Origin: Streptococcus anginosus
GTDB taxonomy: Bacteria; Bacillota; Bacilli; Lactobacillales; Streptococcaceae
DNA: 64,000 nucleotides
Reading direction: 5' to 3'
Assembly (NCBI RefSeq): GCF_900636475.1
Contig: NZ_LR134283.1
Span: 434,001-498,000 of the forward strand
The position numbers and the translations under genes are program-made. Under the pieces are notes generated by a model, which searched no databases, was not told the DNA's origin, and saw only the letters and a list, made by a program, of their open reading frames with translations. Positions 9,009 through 17,442 of the stretch are shown here, in pieces; positions within the stretch are counted from its first letter, which is position 1; the number at the start of each line of letters is the position of its first letter.

Positions 9009-9130
9009 TTTTTCCGACAATTTAATAAATCTACGAATCAAAAGGGATAGCTTTTCACTCCAATTATAAAAAATGATCAAAAAGTCTTGTAATTTTTTTC
9101 TTATGTTACGATTGTTAATAGTTAGAAAAA
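9009..9130 (+). repeat. Degenerate duplicate of the rplJ promoter/leader-start region
   Basis: This segment aligns with 11224-11350 over about 120 nt with few gaps. Shared blocks include AATTTAATAAATCT, CTAATTATAAAA (here CCAATTATAAAA) and TTTCTTATGTTAC. The promoter in this copy is damaged: TTGTAA and TACGAT are only 14 nt apart, against TTGCAA and TACAAT at 17 nt in the rplJ copy. The rest of 8986-9321 has no gene; a weak TACAAT near 9210 may serve the next gene. Confidence 0.75.
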
Positions 9131-9321
9131 ATTGTAAAATTAGTGCAGTAAAAGCTTAGCCTTTGATGTTTTTAGACAATAGTTTCATTTTTTAATAGCT
9201 TTTTTGATTTACAATAAAACATGTGAAATTTCTTTCTTCTGCGCAAACCTATAAATTCCGTACAAATTTGATGGGGGATAAATTTTCCTATCGTTTATAC
9301 TATAGGCAAGGAGGTAGGAAG

Positions 9322-10248
9322 ATGAATTTATACTTTGGTGATATTCCGATTTGTTATTCTCATTCGACGGCTATGGCCTTACAGGCTGCGGGCTATGATT
9401 TTCGCTCGGACTACCTAGAAGCGATCATGGTCATGGGTAATGGAGCTACCCTTGTGAAAAAAGACGACAGACATCCTTTGGTTTTCTTTGATAATGGCAT
9501 GCCAGATGAGTCCATTAGTCATTGTTTACAAATTCTTGGATTTGACTATGAGGAGTTTTTCTGTGATTCTTCAGAGCCAGTCAATGTGATAGAACTAAAA
9601 GAAAAACTCAAGACATATCTAGACCATGGATCTGTTATTGTAGGTCCTTTGGATATGGGATATCTGACTTATAATCTCAATCATAGCCATCTACGAGGTG
9701 TGGATCATTTTGTTTCAGTTTATGACATGGATGAGCATTGGATTTATTTCCATGATCCGGCAGGCTATCCTTGTGTGAAAATGGATTTTCGTGATTTTTG
9801 TAAAGCGTGGAAAGCAGAAGCGATTGACTATAAAAGAGGAGCTTATTCCATGTGGGGAAATTTGCAAAGAAATAAGCTTCCAACAAGTCAGGAGATTTAT
9901 CACAGTGTCTCTATTATCATGAAACAACGATATGAAAATGGTGAGGTTGGTATAATTGAGGACTATGCTAAAACTATTCGAGCAAACGGCTTAAATGCGG
10001 AACAAAAACAACTTCATCAATTTTTTTCATTTCGTTTGGCAGCCGTTAGAAGTCTTTACTTGAGTCAATTTTTGAAAGGTTATGATCCTGTCAGAGCAGA
10101 CTTGAAGGAAAAAATTGCTATGCTTTTTAGCCAAGCCTATCTGGACAGCAGGCAGGAAGCCTATAGTTCTTTAGCAGATACCCTGATGGAGATTGCCCAA
10201 TTGGATGGACAGTTTAGGGATTTGTGCCTTCAATGTATCAAGGGATAA
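9322..10248 (+). CDS. BtrH-like C39-fold protein, uncharacterised
   Basis: This 308-residue protein has an N-terminal domain of about 170 residues like the BtrH N-terminal family (papain/C39 fold; BtrH itself is the butirosin acyltransferase). A likely triad is C11 (DIPICYSHS), H129 (VDHFVSVYD) and D146 (YFHDPAG). The C-terminal 130 residues are helical with no recognised motif. ATG 9322 is chosen because AAGGAGG ends 7 nt before it; a GTG at 9223 would add 33 residues with no family match. No biosynthetic genes surround it. It lies between two copies of a ribosomal-protein promoter, suggesting acquisition. Confidence 0.7.
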   Translation: MNLYFGDIPICYSHSTAMALQAAGYDFRSDYLEAIMVMGNGATLVKKDDRHPLVFFDNGMPDESISHCLQILGFDYEEFFCDSSEPVNVIELKEKLKTYLDHGSVIVGPLDMGYLTYNLNHSHLRGVDHFVSVYDMDEHWIYFHDPAGYPCVKMDFRDFCKAWKAEAIDYKRGAYSMWGNLQRNKLPTSQEIYHSVSIIMKQRYENGEVGIIEDYAKTIRANGLNAEQKQLHQFFSFRLAAVRSLYLSQFLKGYDPVRADLKEKIAMLFSQAYLDSRQEAYSSLADTLMEIAQLDGQFRDLCLQCIKG

Positions 10249-10335
10249 AACTCTGAAAGATTATTGTACTAAAGGTAAAGAAGTTAGAGATTTTGGTATC
10301 TTTACATAGGATAGAAAAATGAATAGAGGTAAAAT

Positions 10336-11178
10336 ATGCAGATAATTCAATTTTTTAATGAAACAATTAACTACATTGAAAGCGTGCTGGATAGCGAAAT
10401 AGATGAAGATAAAATTACCCATTTATCCACTTATTCTTATCCTATGTTTAGCAGACTCTTTTCTATATTAACAGATACAACATTGTCAGAGTATATTAGA
10501 AGTCGAAGGTTGACAGAAGCGGCTGTTTTACTGAGAGATACCAATATTAAAGTTATTGATATAGCGATGAAGTATGGATATGAATCATCTGATTCATTTG
10601 GGACTGCATTCAAAAAATTTCATGGATTTACACCTTCAGAGGTAAGAAATGGAAAACCATTCAAAATAGTTTCACGAGTGCAGCTAGCACTAAGTGTAAG
10701 AGGAGGAAGAAGTATGAACATCACAATTCAAAAGAAAAATTCATTTACAGTTGCAGGTAGGAATGAACAAAATATCAATTCATCATTATGTCCGAGTGTT
10801 TGGAATAAACTATATGGAGAATATCGTCATGATGAATTAGCAAGATTGGGAGAAGGTCAAAGTGTCGGTGTTTGTTACAATGTAGAACAACCAAGTACTA
10901 TTAATTACATAGCAGGGTATATCGTTACAGATGTAGATAAAGCAAAAAGTATGGGCTTAGATGTTTTGAAAGTTGAAGAAGCAGAATATGCCATTGTAGA
11001 GTTAACAGGAAGTGTTCCGGATTGCATTCATAATGGGTGGAAATATGCAATGGAAGTATTTTTTCCAGAACATGGTTATGTTCATTCAGGAAAACCTGAC
11101 TTTGAATATTATTATGAAGGGGATATGGATAGCAAAGACTACAAAATGGAACTTTGGATTCCAATTGTAAAAGCATAA
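10336..11178 (+). CDS. AraC-type regulator with GyrI-like effector domain
   Basis: This 280-residue protein has two modules. Residues about 10-110 form an AraC/XylS DNA-binding domain whose second helix-turn-helix reads IDIAMKYGYESSDSFGTAFK then FHGFTPSEVR. Residues about 125-280 form a GyrI-like (SOUL-type) small-molecule binding domain. This architecture is typical of regulators sensing drugs or cationic compounds. It follows the BtrH-like gene by 87 nt in the same direction and may control it. GAGGT precedes the ATG. Confidence 0.85.
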   Translation: MQIIQFFNETINYIESVLDSEIDEDKITHLSTYSYPMFSRLFSILTDTTLSEYIRSRRLTEAAVLLRDTNIKVIDIAMKYGYESSDSFGTAFKKFHGFTPSEVRNGKPFKIVSRVQLALSVRGGRSMNITIQKKNSFTVAGRNEQNINSSLCPSVWNKLYGEYRHDELARLGEGQSVGVCYNVEQPSTINYIAGYIVTDVDKAKSMGLDVLKVEEAEYAIVELTGSVPDCIHNGWKYAMEVFFPEHGYVHSGKPDFEYYYEGDMDSKDYKMELWIPIVKA

Positions 11179-11196
11179 TAAATATAAGATAGTTAG

Positions 11197-11225
11197 AGCA
11201 GATCTTTATGGTCTGCTTTTTTATT
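11197..11225 (+). terminator. Terminator after the AraC-GyrI gene
   Basis: AGCAGA pairs with TCTGCT around a 9-nt loop, followed by a run of T. Confidence 0.75.
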
Positions 11226-11350
11226 TTTCCAATAATTTAATAAATCTGCTAACTAAAAAGAATAGATTTTCGTTCTAATTATAAAAATTATTAAAAACTC
11301 TTGCAATCTTTTTTTTCTTATGTTACAATAATCATTGGTTTGAAAAAACT
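11224..11350 (+). repeat. Intact copy of the duplicated rplJ promoter region
   Basis: This is the partner of 9009-9130. Here the promoter is intact and leads into the L10 leader. Similarity continues weakly into the first bases of the leader (GAAAAAACTG against GAAAAAATTG). Confidence 0.75.
11301..11329 (+). promoter_or_regulatory. rplJ promoter
   Basis: TTGCAA (11301-11306), a 17-nt T-rich spacer and TACAAT (11324-11329) precede the L10 leader. Confidence 0.8.
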
Positions 11351-11465
11351 GCCTAAGACAGTAGGGGAGCTCGACTCATAAAGATCCTACCGAGGACAAA
11401 ACGGATCATGTAAAAGAAACGTATTGTACTTTCGTGTCTAGGTTTGGGCGCGTTTTTCTTTTGGA
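11344..11465 (+). ncRNA. Ribosomal protein L10 leader
   Basis: The leader contains GTAGGGGAGC paired with the later GATCCTACC, the conserved CCGAGGACAAAACGG block, and a downstream AAAGAAACG / CGTTTTTCTTTT hairpin ending in T, as in the L10 leader family of Firmicutes. In that family the L10(L12)4 complex binds the leader and represses rplJL. I assign it from position and recognisable sequence blocks. Confidence 0.85.
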
Positions 11466-11506
11466 AAAATTTCCCAAGCAAAATAATTACGGAGGTGAAA
11501 CACTAA

Positions 11507-12007
11507 ATGAGTGAAGCAAGTATTGCTAAAAAAGCGGAACTAGTTGATGTAGTTGCTGAAAAAATGAAAGCAGCTGCAAGTATCGTTGTTGTGGATGCTC
11601 GTGGTCTTACAGTTGAACAAGACACAGTTCTTCGTCGTAATCTTCGTGGAAGCGAAGTTGAGTATAAAGTTATTAAAAACTCAATTTTACGTCGTGCATC
11701 TGAAAAAGCTGGACTTGAAGGTCTTGCTGATGCATTTGTTGGACCATCTGCTGTTGCATTTTCAAATGAAGATGTTGTAGCACCAGCAAAAATCATCAAT
11801 GATTTTACTAAAGAAGCTGATGCACTTGAAATTAAAGGTGGAGCTATTGAAGGTGCTGTTGCATCTAAAGAAGAAATCGTTGCTCTTGCAACTCTTCCAA
11901 ATCGCGAAGGACTTCTATCTATGCTACTATCTGTGCTTCAAGCACCAGTTCGCAATGTTGCTCTTGCAGTCAAAGCGGTTGCAGACAACAAAGAAGAAGC
12001 AGCTTAA
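11507..12007 (+). CDS. rplJ: 50S ribosomal protein L10
   Basis: This 166-residue ribosomal stalk base protein anchors L7/L12 dimers on the 23S rRNA. The N-terminal [18 protein letters not shown] and the central RNA-binding stretch ([18 protein letters not shown]) are typical, and the helical C-terminus binds L12. GGAGGTGAAACACTAA precedes the ATG. It sits behind the autoregulatory leader and is followed by rplL 70 nt later. Confidence 0.98.
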   Translation: MSEASIAKKAELVDVVAEKMKAAASIVVVDARGLTVEQDTVLRRNLRGSEVEYKVIKNSILRRASEKAGLEGLADAFVGPSAVAFSNEDVVAPAKIINDFTKEADALEIKGGAIEGAVASKEEIVALATLPNREGLLSMLLSVLQAPVRNVALAVKAVADNKEEAA

Positions 12008-12077
12008 TTTTAAGTTGCGCGTAGCCTATGCTACAAACTAATAATAAATAACGAAAACATATTTGGAGGAAATAACA

Positions 12078-12446
12078 ATGGCATTGAACATTGAAAATAT
12101 TATTGCTGAAATTAAAGAAGCTTCAATCCTTGAATTGAACGACCTTGTAAAAGCTATCGAAGAAGAATTTGGTGTAACTGCAGCTGCTCCTGTAGCTGTA
12201 GCTGCTGCTGGTGCTGGTGAAGCTGCCGCTGCAAAAGATTCATTTGACGTTGAATTGACTGCAGCAGGCGACAAGAAAGTCGGCGTTATCAAAGCTGTTC
12301 GTGAAATCACAGGTCTTGGTCTTAAAGAAGCTAAAGAACTTGTTGACGGAGCACCAACTGTTGTTAAAGAAGGCGTTGCAACTGCAGAAGCTGAAGAAAT
12401 CAAAACTAAATTGGAAGAAGCTGGAGCTTCAGTTACTCTTAAATAA
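12078..12446 (+). CDS. rplL: 50S ribosomal protein L7/L12
   Basis: This 122-residue stalk protein recruits translation factors. It shows the N-terminal dimerisation domain, an Ala-rich hinge (about residues 37-52) and the C-terminal factor-binding domain with [23 protein letters not shown] 12078 is chosen over an in-frame ATG at 12063 that lies within the Shine-Dalgarno (TTGGAGGA, 12062-12069) region and would add MEEIT. Confidence 0.98.
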   Translation: MALNIENIIAEIKEASILELNDLVKAIEEEFGVTAAAPVAVAAAGAGEAAAAKDSFDVELTAAGDKKVGVIKAVREITGLGLKEAKELVDGAPTVVKEGVATAEAEEIKTKLEEAGASVTLK

Positions 12447-12548
12447 GAAGCACATAGCAATTTGAGAGCGGAATCCCGATTTACCAGTCTTTGATTGCGA
12501 TAAGCAAATGAAAAAAAACAGGTTAAATCATTTGATTCCCTGCTAAAC

Positions 12549-12589
12549 ATCCCTGTCAAAATTTATTTGGCAGGGATTTTTGTTTTTTT
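12549..12589 (+). terminator. rplJL terminator
   Basis: ATCCCTGTCAAA pairs with TTTGGCAGGGAT and is followed by TTTTGTTTTTTT. The preceding 12447-12548 has no gene. Confidence 0.85.
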
Positions 12590-12606
12590 AAAGAATTATT
12601 TATCTC

Positions 12607-12640
12607 AAGTGAGAACTGTTTTCATAATTCTCGCTTTTTT
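12607..12640 (+). terminator. Second hairpin with T run
   Basis: AAGTGAGAA pairs with TTCTCGCTT (one G-T pair), followed by T4, just after the rplL terminator. It may back up the first terminator or belong to the decayed locus that follows. Confidence 0.55.
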
Positions 12641-12680
12641 GTATTTAAGGAGGAAGCATGTAGAAGGAAATACAATTGTC

Positions 12681-12939
12681 ATGTTACATCGTGATTTTCT
12701 ATCTAGTCCGACAAAAGGGATACTAAACTTATAAGGAACTCAAAGAACATTACGAGGAAGCGACTGGGGGACTCTTCTCGAAGAGAGAAATCACTAGTCA
12801 ACTAGAAATCGCCCTCCAAGAGCAACATGGAGTGGACTTTGAATACCCTGAAAAAGAAGATTATCTGGAATTGGTTCAAAAATTAGAAGAGTTTGATTCC
12901 AAGGACGCAGTCTTTTATCGTAGCATGGTAGAGTGGTAG
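12681..12939 (+). pseudogene. Decayed small ORF upstream of the ABC exporter
   Basis: From ATG 12681 one frame gives MLHRDFLSSPTKGILNL then a stop. A second frame from about 12738 to the TAG at 12937 gives a clean acidic/helical peptide (YKELKEHYEEATGG, then SKREITSQLEIALQEQ, ending YRSMVEW). Together they look like one gene of about 85 residues with a frameshift. An AAGGAGGAAGCATG at 12648 leads into an immediate TAG, so that start is dead. The family is unknown; the next two genes follow tightly. Confidence 0.4.
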
Positions 12940-12946
12940 GAGGGTT

Positions 12947-13162
12947 ATGACAGATTTTCTGATTCTTCCTCTTATCCTCATGGTGGTGGGCATGATTGCC
13001 TTGATTCTCTGGAAGCTCTTAATCCTAGACAGTGGTGTGTTTTTTATAGGACTGGCTTGTGCTATTCTTTTTACAGAGGTTTATGGATTCTATCTTCTCT
13101 TTACAGAACCTGAACTTTATACAGCAGACCTGACACAAAATGGATTTCTGAGTTTTACTTGA
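12947..13162 (+). CDS. Small two-helix membrane protein
   Basis: This is a 71-residue protein with two strongly hydrophobic segments (FLILPLILMVVGMIALILW and VFFIGLACAILFTEVYGFYL). TAGGAGGGTT precedes the ATG, so translation is plausible. It lies between a decayed ORF and an ABC exporter and may be an accessory peptide of that system. No family recognised. Confidence 0.55.
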   Translation: MTDFLILPLILMVVGMIALILWKLLILDSGVFFIGLACAILFTEVYGFYLLFTEPELYTADLTQNGFLSFT

Positions 13163-13321
13163 ATCATTATTTTAATAGATGTATAATGTATTTAGAGAAA
13201 AACAAAGAACTTCCTAAGAGATCGGAAACTATAACCAATCAATGCAATATTTGCAGTTAATAGATTAGAAATGATAATATGGAGAGGAGTGCTAGCCTCT
13301 CTATTTTTCCAGGAGGACATT

Positions 13322-14896
13322 ATGAATAAAATTTTTCACTATCTGGATAAGAAAACGAAATTTTATACTGTCATCGGGGCACTGGCAAATGGAGGATTGG
13401 CTCTTGCTCAACCTTTAGTAGTATCTCGAGCTTTGTCCTTAAACCAAGGAGAACTAACCTATTTTAAGATAGTGCAATTTGCTCTTTTTGGTTTTACAGT
13501 CTACTTTGTCTTGTATAGCTTGATGCTCTTTTGCAATCACACGCATAACGTATTTCGACGTGAGATTCAGATGAATATGAGAGCAGATTTATTTGGTAAG
13601 TTAATGACAAATAAGGATTATAGTGAAGATGAAAAAATCACCATGCTCACACAGGATATGGAGTATTTGGGGGATAATTATTTAGAAAAGTACATTAACA
13701 TAATTTGCTGGGGATTTGTTGCTTTACTAACAGCAATTTATATTATTACGCAAAATCTGTTACTGGGGAGTATTTTTGTCTTCTTTACTATCTTACGCCC
13801 TATTCCTCAATATTTAATGAACAAAAGGCTCAAACATACTGGTGACGATATGGCTCAAGGCAGAGTGGAGGTTCATAATCAGGTATCTGACAGCATCCGA
13901 GGAGCGCAGACTCTGCTCATGAATCAAGCGATTCTGGAAAATAGACAAAAATTATGGAATGTGAATTGGAAATATCAACGAGCTATCCAAAAATTTTGCT
14001 TCACCCATAATATCGTCTTCTTTTGTAATGGCTTTATGGTATTTCTGAGTCAGGTTTTACCGCTTGTGTTAGGTTTCTTCTTTTCCATGAATGGTCATAG
14101 GGTATCTGTCGCTAGTCTTGTCGCCATGTATATCGCAGCTGGTCAGTTGGTGAGTCCTATCCAGACAATCATGTATGATACAGTAGATATACAAGGGGCA
14201 AAAACGACTGCGGACAAGATTTATGGAGTATTAGACAGTAAAGATGATAAACAACTGGCGAAAGATGATATGCAAGAACTTCGTGCCCTGCACATCCAAA
14301 ATTTAAGTAAATCTTATGGTAGCAGACAGCTTTTTACCCATCTGAATTTGGACATCCAAACTGGTCAGAAAGTTTTAATCAAGGGACCGAGTGGCTGTGG
14401 GAAATCGACCTTGTTTCGGATAATTATTGGTGAGGAGCAGGCTGATGAAGGTCAGATTACTGGTGTGACAACAACTAATAACTATACATCTCATTTTGTA
14501 TCTAGTGTTGGTATTATTAGCCAGCATCCATTCCTTTTTAATGACACAGTTCGATATAATTTGACTTTGGGACAAGTCTTTTCTGATGAAGATTTGTGGT
14601 TTGTTTTAAAACAAGTCAAGCTCGACAATGAATTAACAGAAGGGTTGGACTTTGTTGTCAGTAACAATGGTGACAATATTTCGGGTGGTCAGAGGGTTCG
14701 GATTGAACTGGCAAGATTTCTTCTGCGTAAAAAGGATGTTTTACTAGTAGATGAGGTAACTGCTGCCTTGGACGAGGAAAACAGCAAGATGGTGCGTGAT
14801 CTACTGTTTTCTCTACCTGTTATGATGCTAGAAATTGCTCACCATATTGAGGATGAAAGTAGATATAATCAAATTTTAGACTTAGGAAAATATTGA
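13322..14896 (+). CDS. ABC exporter half-transporter (membrane domain plus ATPase)
   Basis: This 524-residue protein has an N-terminal membrane domain (residues 1-290, about five to six helices) fused to an ATPase domain. Walker A is GPSGCGKST at 355-363, the Q-loop is IISQHPF near 398-404, the signature is ISGGQ at 453-457, Walker B is VLLVDE at 473-478, and an H-loop is LEIAHH. It should dimerise or pair with another half. Substrate unknown; a lantibiotic/peptide or lipid exporter is possible. ATG 13322 follows CCAGGAGGACATT; an in-frame ATG at 13271 lacks a ribosome site. Confidence 0.9.
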   Translation: MNKIFHYLDKKTKFYTVIGALANGGLALAQPLVVSRALSLNQGELTYFKIVQFALFGFTVYFVLYSLMLFCNHTHNVFRREIQMNMRADLFGKLMTNKDYSEDEKITMLTQDMEYLGDNYLEKYINIICWGFVALLTAIYIITQNLLLGSIFVFFTILRPIPQYLMNKRLKHTGDDMAQGRVEVHNQVSDSIRGAQTLLMNQAILENRQKLWNVNWKYQRAIQKFCFTHNIVFFCNGFMVFLSQVLPLVLGFFFSMNGHRVSVASLVAMYIAAGQLVSPIQTIMYDTVDIQGAKTTADKIYGVLDSKDDKQLAKDDMQELRALHIQNLSKSYGSRQLFTHLNLDIQTGQKVLIKGPSGCGKSTLFRIIIGEEQADEGQITGVTTTNNYTSHFVSSVGIISQHPFLFNDTVRYNLTLGQVFSDEDLWFVLKQVKLDNELTEGLDFVVSNNGDNISGGQRVRIELARFLLRKKDVLLVDEVTAALDEENSKMVRDLLFSLPVMMLEIAHHIEDESRYNQILDLGKY

Positions 14897-14920
14897 GCTA
14901 TTTTTGATAGCTCTTTTTTT
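14895..14920 (+). terminator. Terminator after the ABC exporter
   Basis: GAGCTAT pairs with ATAGCTC around a TTTTG loop, followed by T7; it begins at the stop codon. Confidence 0.85.
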
Positions 14921-14981
14921 GTGATAGAAGCTCCAAGCTATATATAATACGCTTGAGCTAATTTATAGAAAGTATAGGAAA

Positions 14982-15037
14982 ACTCCCCTTATAGTTTTAG
15001 TGAATTTTTGTTTTTTTCATTGTCCACTATAAGGGAG
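14982..15037. repeat. 56-bp inverted repeat upstream of rimM
   Basis: ACTCCCCTTATAGT (14982-14995) is the inverse complement, with one extra C, of ACTATAAGGGAGT (15025-15037). The T-rich loop is 29 nt. It could be a hairpin, a protein site or the trace of a small mobile element. Confidence 0.5.
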
Positions 15038-15073
15038 TATATCACATCATGGCGTGGGTGGGTTTTTGTTTTC

Positions 15074-15102
15074 TTGAGAATTCCCTTTATTCATGATAAA
15101 AT
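15074..15102 (+). promoter_or_regulatory. rimM-trmD promoter
   Basis: TTGAGA (15074-15079), a 17-nt spacer and TAAAAT (15097-15102) precede rimM by about 30 nt. Confidence 0.7.
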
Positions 15103-15133
15103 AAAAAAGATAATGCTAGTACTTGGAGAGAAA

Positions 15134-15652
15134 ATGAACTATTATAATGTTGGAAAGATTGTGAATACGCAAGGTTTGCAAGGTGAAATGCGTGTACTAT
15201 CGGTGACGGATTTTGCAGAGGAACGTTTTAAAAAGGGAAGTATGTTGGCCCTTTTTGATAAGAAAGATAATTTTGTCATGAATGTGGAAATTTCCAGTCA
15301 TCGTAAGATGAAAAATTTTGATATTATCAAATTCAAAGGAATGTACCATATCAATGACATTGAGAAATATCGTGATTTTACTTTGAAAGTGGCTGAAGAA
15401 GATTTATCGGATTTAGATGAGGGCGAATTTTATTATCATGAAATTATTGGCTTGAATGTTTATGAACAGGATATTTTGATTGGAACAATTAAAGAAATTT
15501 TGCAGCCGGGTGCCAACGATGTCTGGGTGGTAAAGCGCAAAGGCAAGCGTGATTTACTATTGCCTTATATTCCGCCTGTTGTGTTGAATATTGATCTTGA
15601 AAATAGTCGAGTGGATGTGGAAATTCCGGAAGGACTGGATGATGAAGATTGA
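15134..15652 (+). CDS. rimM: Ribosome maturation factor RimM
   Basis: This 172-residue 16S rRNA processing/30S maturation factor has the N-terminal RimM beta-barrel ([15 protein letters not shown]) and the C-terminal PRC-barrel with [23 protein letters not shown] 15134 follows TTGGAGAG; the longer frame from 15008 would begin upstream of the promoter. The 3' end overlaps trmD by 11 nt, the usual rimM-trmD coupling. Confidence 0.96.
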   Translation: MNYYNVGKIVNTQGLQGEMRVLSVTDFAEERFKKGSMLALFDKKDNFVMNVEISSHRKMKNFDIIKFKGMYHINDIEKYRDFTLKVAEEDLSDLDEGEFYYHEIIGLNVYEQDILIGTIKEILQPGANDVWVVKRKGKRDLLLPYIPPVVLNIDLENSRVDVEIPEGLDDED

Positions 15653-16367
15653 CATTTTAACATTATTTCCGGAGATGTTTGCCCCGCTGGAGCATTCAAT
15701 AGTTGGCAAGGCGCGTGAAAAAGGATTGTTAGAGATTCACTATCATAACTTTCGGGAAAATGCAGAGAAATCACGACATGTTGATGATGAGCCTTATGGA
15801 GGCGGTCAAGGGATGTTGCTCAGAGCGCAACCAATTTTTGATGCTTATGATGCGATTGAGAAAAAACAGCCACGGGTTATTTTGTTAGATCCCGCTGGTC
15901 GAACGTTTGATCAAGCCTATGCGGAAGAGCTTTCCCAAGAAGAAGAATTGATTTTTATTTGTGGACATTATGAAGGTTATGATGAGCGGATTAAAAGTTT
16001 GGTGACAGACGAAATCTCGCTTGGAGACTATGTTTTGACCGGTGGAGAATTGGCTGCCATGACGATGATCGATGCGACGGTACGGCTGATTCCTGAAGTT
16101 CTTGGTAAGGAAGCCAGTCATACTGATGATAGTTTTTCATCAGGGCTTTTAGAATATCCTCAATATACTCGCCCGTATGATTTTCGTGGAATGGTTGTGC
16201 CAGATATTTTGATGAGTGGTCATCATGAAAATATCCGAAAATGGCGTCTGTATGAGAGTTTGAAAAAGACTTACGAGCGTCGTCCAGATTTGCTAGAAAA
16301 ATATGAGTTCACAGCAGAAGAAACTGAAATGCTGGAAGAGATTCGTAAAGAAAAAAGCGATTGGTAA
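15642..16367 (+). CDS. trmD: tRNA (guanine-N1-)-methyltransferase
   Basis: This 241-residue SPOUT enzyme methylates G37 of tRNAs with a G36, preventing frameshifts. Visible motifs are [13 protein letters not shown] at the start, [26 protein letters not shown] and the knot motif [15 protein letters not shown]. The start overlaps the end of rimM; the in-frame ATG at 15591 would add 17 residues inside rimM and is not needed. A terminator follows. Confidence 0.97.
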   Translation: MKIDILTLFPEMFAPLEHSIVGKAREKGLLEIHYHNFRENAEKSRHVDDEPYGGGQGMLLRAQPIFDAYDAIEKKQPRVILLDPAGRTFDQAYAEELSQEEELIFICGHYEGYDERIKSLVTDEISLGDYVLTGGELAAMTMIDATVRLIPEVLGKEASHTDDSFSSGLLEYPQYTRPYDFRGMVVPDILMSGHHENIRKWRLYESLKKTYERRPDLLEKYEFTAEETEMLEEIRKEKSDW

Positions 16368-16371
16368 GAGT

Positions 16372-16406
16372 AAAAGTTTTCTAATGCTATTTAGAAAGCT
16401 TTTTTA
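16372..16406 (+). terminator. rimM-trmD terminator
   Basis: AAAGTTTTCTAA pairs with TTTAGAAAGCTTT, followed by a T run. Confidence 0.75.
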
Positions 16407-16435
16407 TTATTGTTAAAAAAACAGATAAAAAATTC

Positions 16436-16464
16436 TTGACAGCTAATTTCTATCATGGTATCAT
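16436..16464 (+). promoter_or_regulatory. adcAII promoter
   Basis: A perfect TTGACA (16436-16441), a 17-nt spacer ending TGG, and TATCAT (16459-16464) form a strong promoter. Confidence 0.85.
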
Positions 16465-16465
16465 A

Positions 16466-16500
16466 TTAACCAGTTAATAAACTGGTTAAACACTAGTTAA
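16466..16500 (+). promoter_or_regulatory. AdcR zinc-repressor operators
   Basis: TTAACCAGTTAA (16466-16477) is a perfect match to the AdcR box TTAACYRGTTAA. TAAACTGGTTAA (16478-16489) abuts it with one mismatch, and a third, weaker box (AACACTAGTTAA, 16489-16500) follows. They start one base after the -10, so zinc-loaded AdcR would block transcription of adcAII-pht. Confidence 0.85.
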
Positions 16501-16510
16501 GGAGTGGTTT

Positions 16511-17434
16511 ATGAAATTAAAGAAATATCTATTTTCTATTTTTGTGGTAGGATTGACTTTGTTGTTGACAGCGTGTGGAACAAGTCCAAAAAAACAGAGT
16601 AAAGGTCTGAAAATTGTAACAAGTTTTTATCCGATTTATGCTATGGTCAAAGAAGTATCAGGCGATTTAAATGATGTTCGGATGATTCAATCAAGTAGTG
16701 GGATTCATTCATTTGAGCCGTCGGCGAATGATGTAGCTGCTATCTACGATGCGGATGTCTTTGTTTACCACTCTCATACCTTGGAGTCGTGGGCAGGGAA
16801 ATTAGATCCAAATCTAAAAAAATCCAAAGTGAAGGTACTTGAAGCTTCAGAAGGGATGAAGCTGGAGCGTGTGCCGGGATTAGAAGATGTAGCTGCTGGT
16901 GAGGGAGTGGATGAAAAGACTCTTTACGACCCACATACATGGTTAGACCCAGAAAAAGTGGCAGAAGAAGCACAGATTATCGCTGATAAACTTTCGAAGA
17001 TTGATAGTAAAAATAAAGAAACCTATCAAAAAAATGCGAAAGAACTAGTAGATAAGGCAAAAGAGTTGACTAAAAAATATCAACCGATTTTCAAAGTGGC
17101 GAAACAAAAAACATTTGTGACGCAGCATACGGCCTTTTCTTACTTGGCAAAGCGATTTGGATTGACCCAATTGGGGATTGCTGGGATTTCACCAGAGCAA
17201 GAGCCTAGTCCACGTCAGCTGACGGAAATTGAAGAGTTTGTGAAACAATACAAGGTCAAGACAATTTTTGTGGAAAGCAATGCGTCATCAAAAGTTGCGA
17301 AAACTTTGGTCAAATCTACAGGCGTTAAACTAAAACAATTAAACCCTTTGGAAGCTGATCCGCAAAATAATCATACTTATCTTGAAAATCTAGAAGCCAA
17401 TCTAGCGGTATTGGCAAAAGAATTGAAAAAATGA
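16511..17434 (+). CDS. adcAII: Zinc-binding ABC lipoprotein AdcAII/Lmb
   Basis: This 307-residue lipoprotein is a cluster A-I substrate-binding protein that captures zinc outside the cell for the AdcBC permease; homologs are also called Lmb for laminin binding. The signal peptide ends in the lipobox LTAC (Cys22). The four expected zinc ligands are visible: H66, H142 (DPHTWLDP), H206 (TQHTAFSY) and E281. It follows AdcR operators and overlaps the region of the pht ribosome site, the usual adcAII-pht pair. Confidence 0.93.
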   Translation: MKLKKYLFSIFVVGLTLLLTACGTSPKKQSKGLKIVTSFYPIYAMVKEVSGDLNDVRMIQSSSGIHSFEPSANDVAAIYDADVFVYHSHTLESWAGKLDPNLKKSKVKVLEASEGMKLERVPGLEDVAAGEGVDEKTLYDPHTWLDPEKVAEEAQIIADKLSKIDSKNKETYQKNAKELVDKAKELTKKYQPIFKVAKQKTFVTQHTAFSYLAKRFGLTQLGIAGISPEQEPSPRQLTEIEEFVKQYKVKTIFVESNASSKVAKTLVKSTGVKLKQLNPLEADPQNNHTYLENLEANLAVLAKELKK

Positions 17435-17442
17435 GGAGAATC

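Noticed and set aside
11503..11799. Minus-strand ORF over rplJ
   Set aside because: Codon shadow of a highly expressed ribosomal gene.
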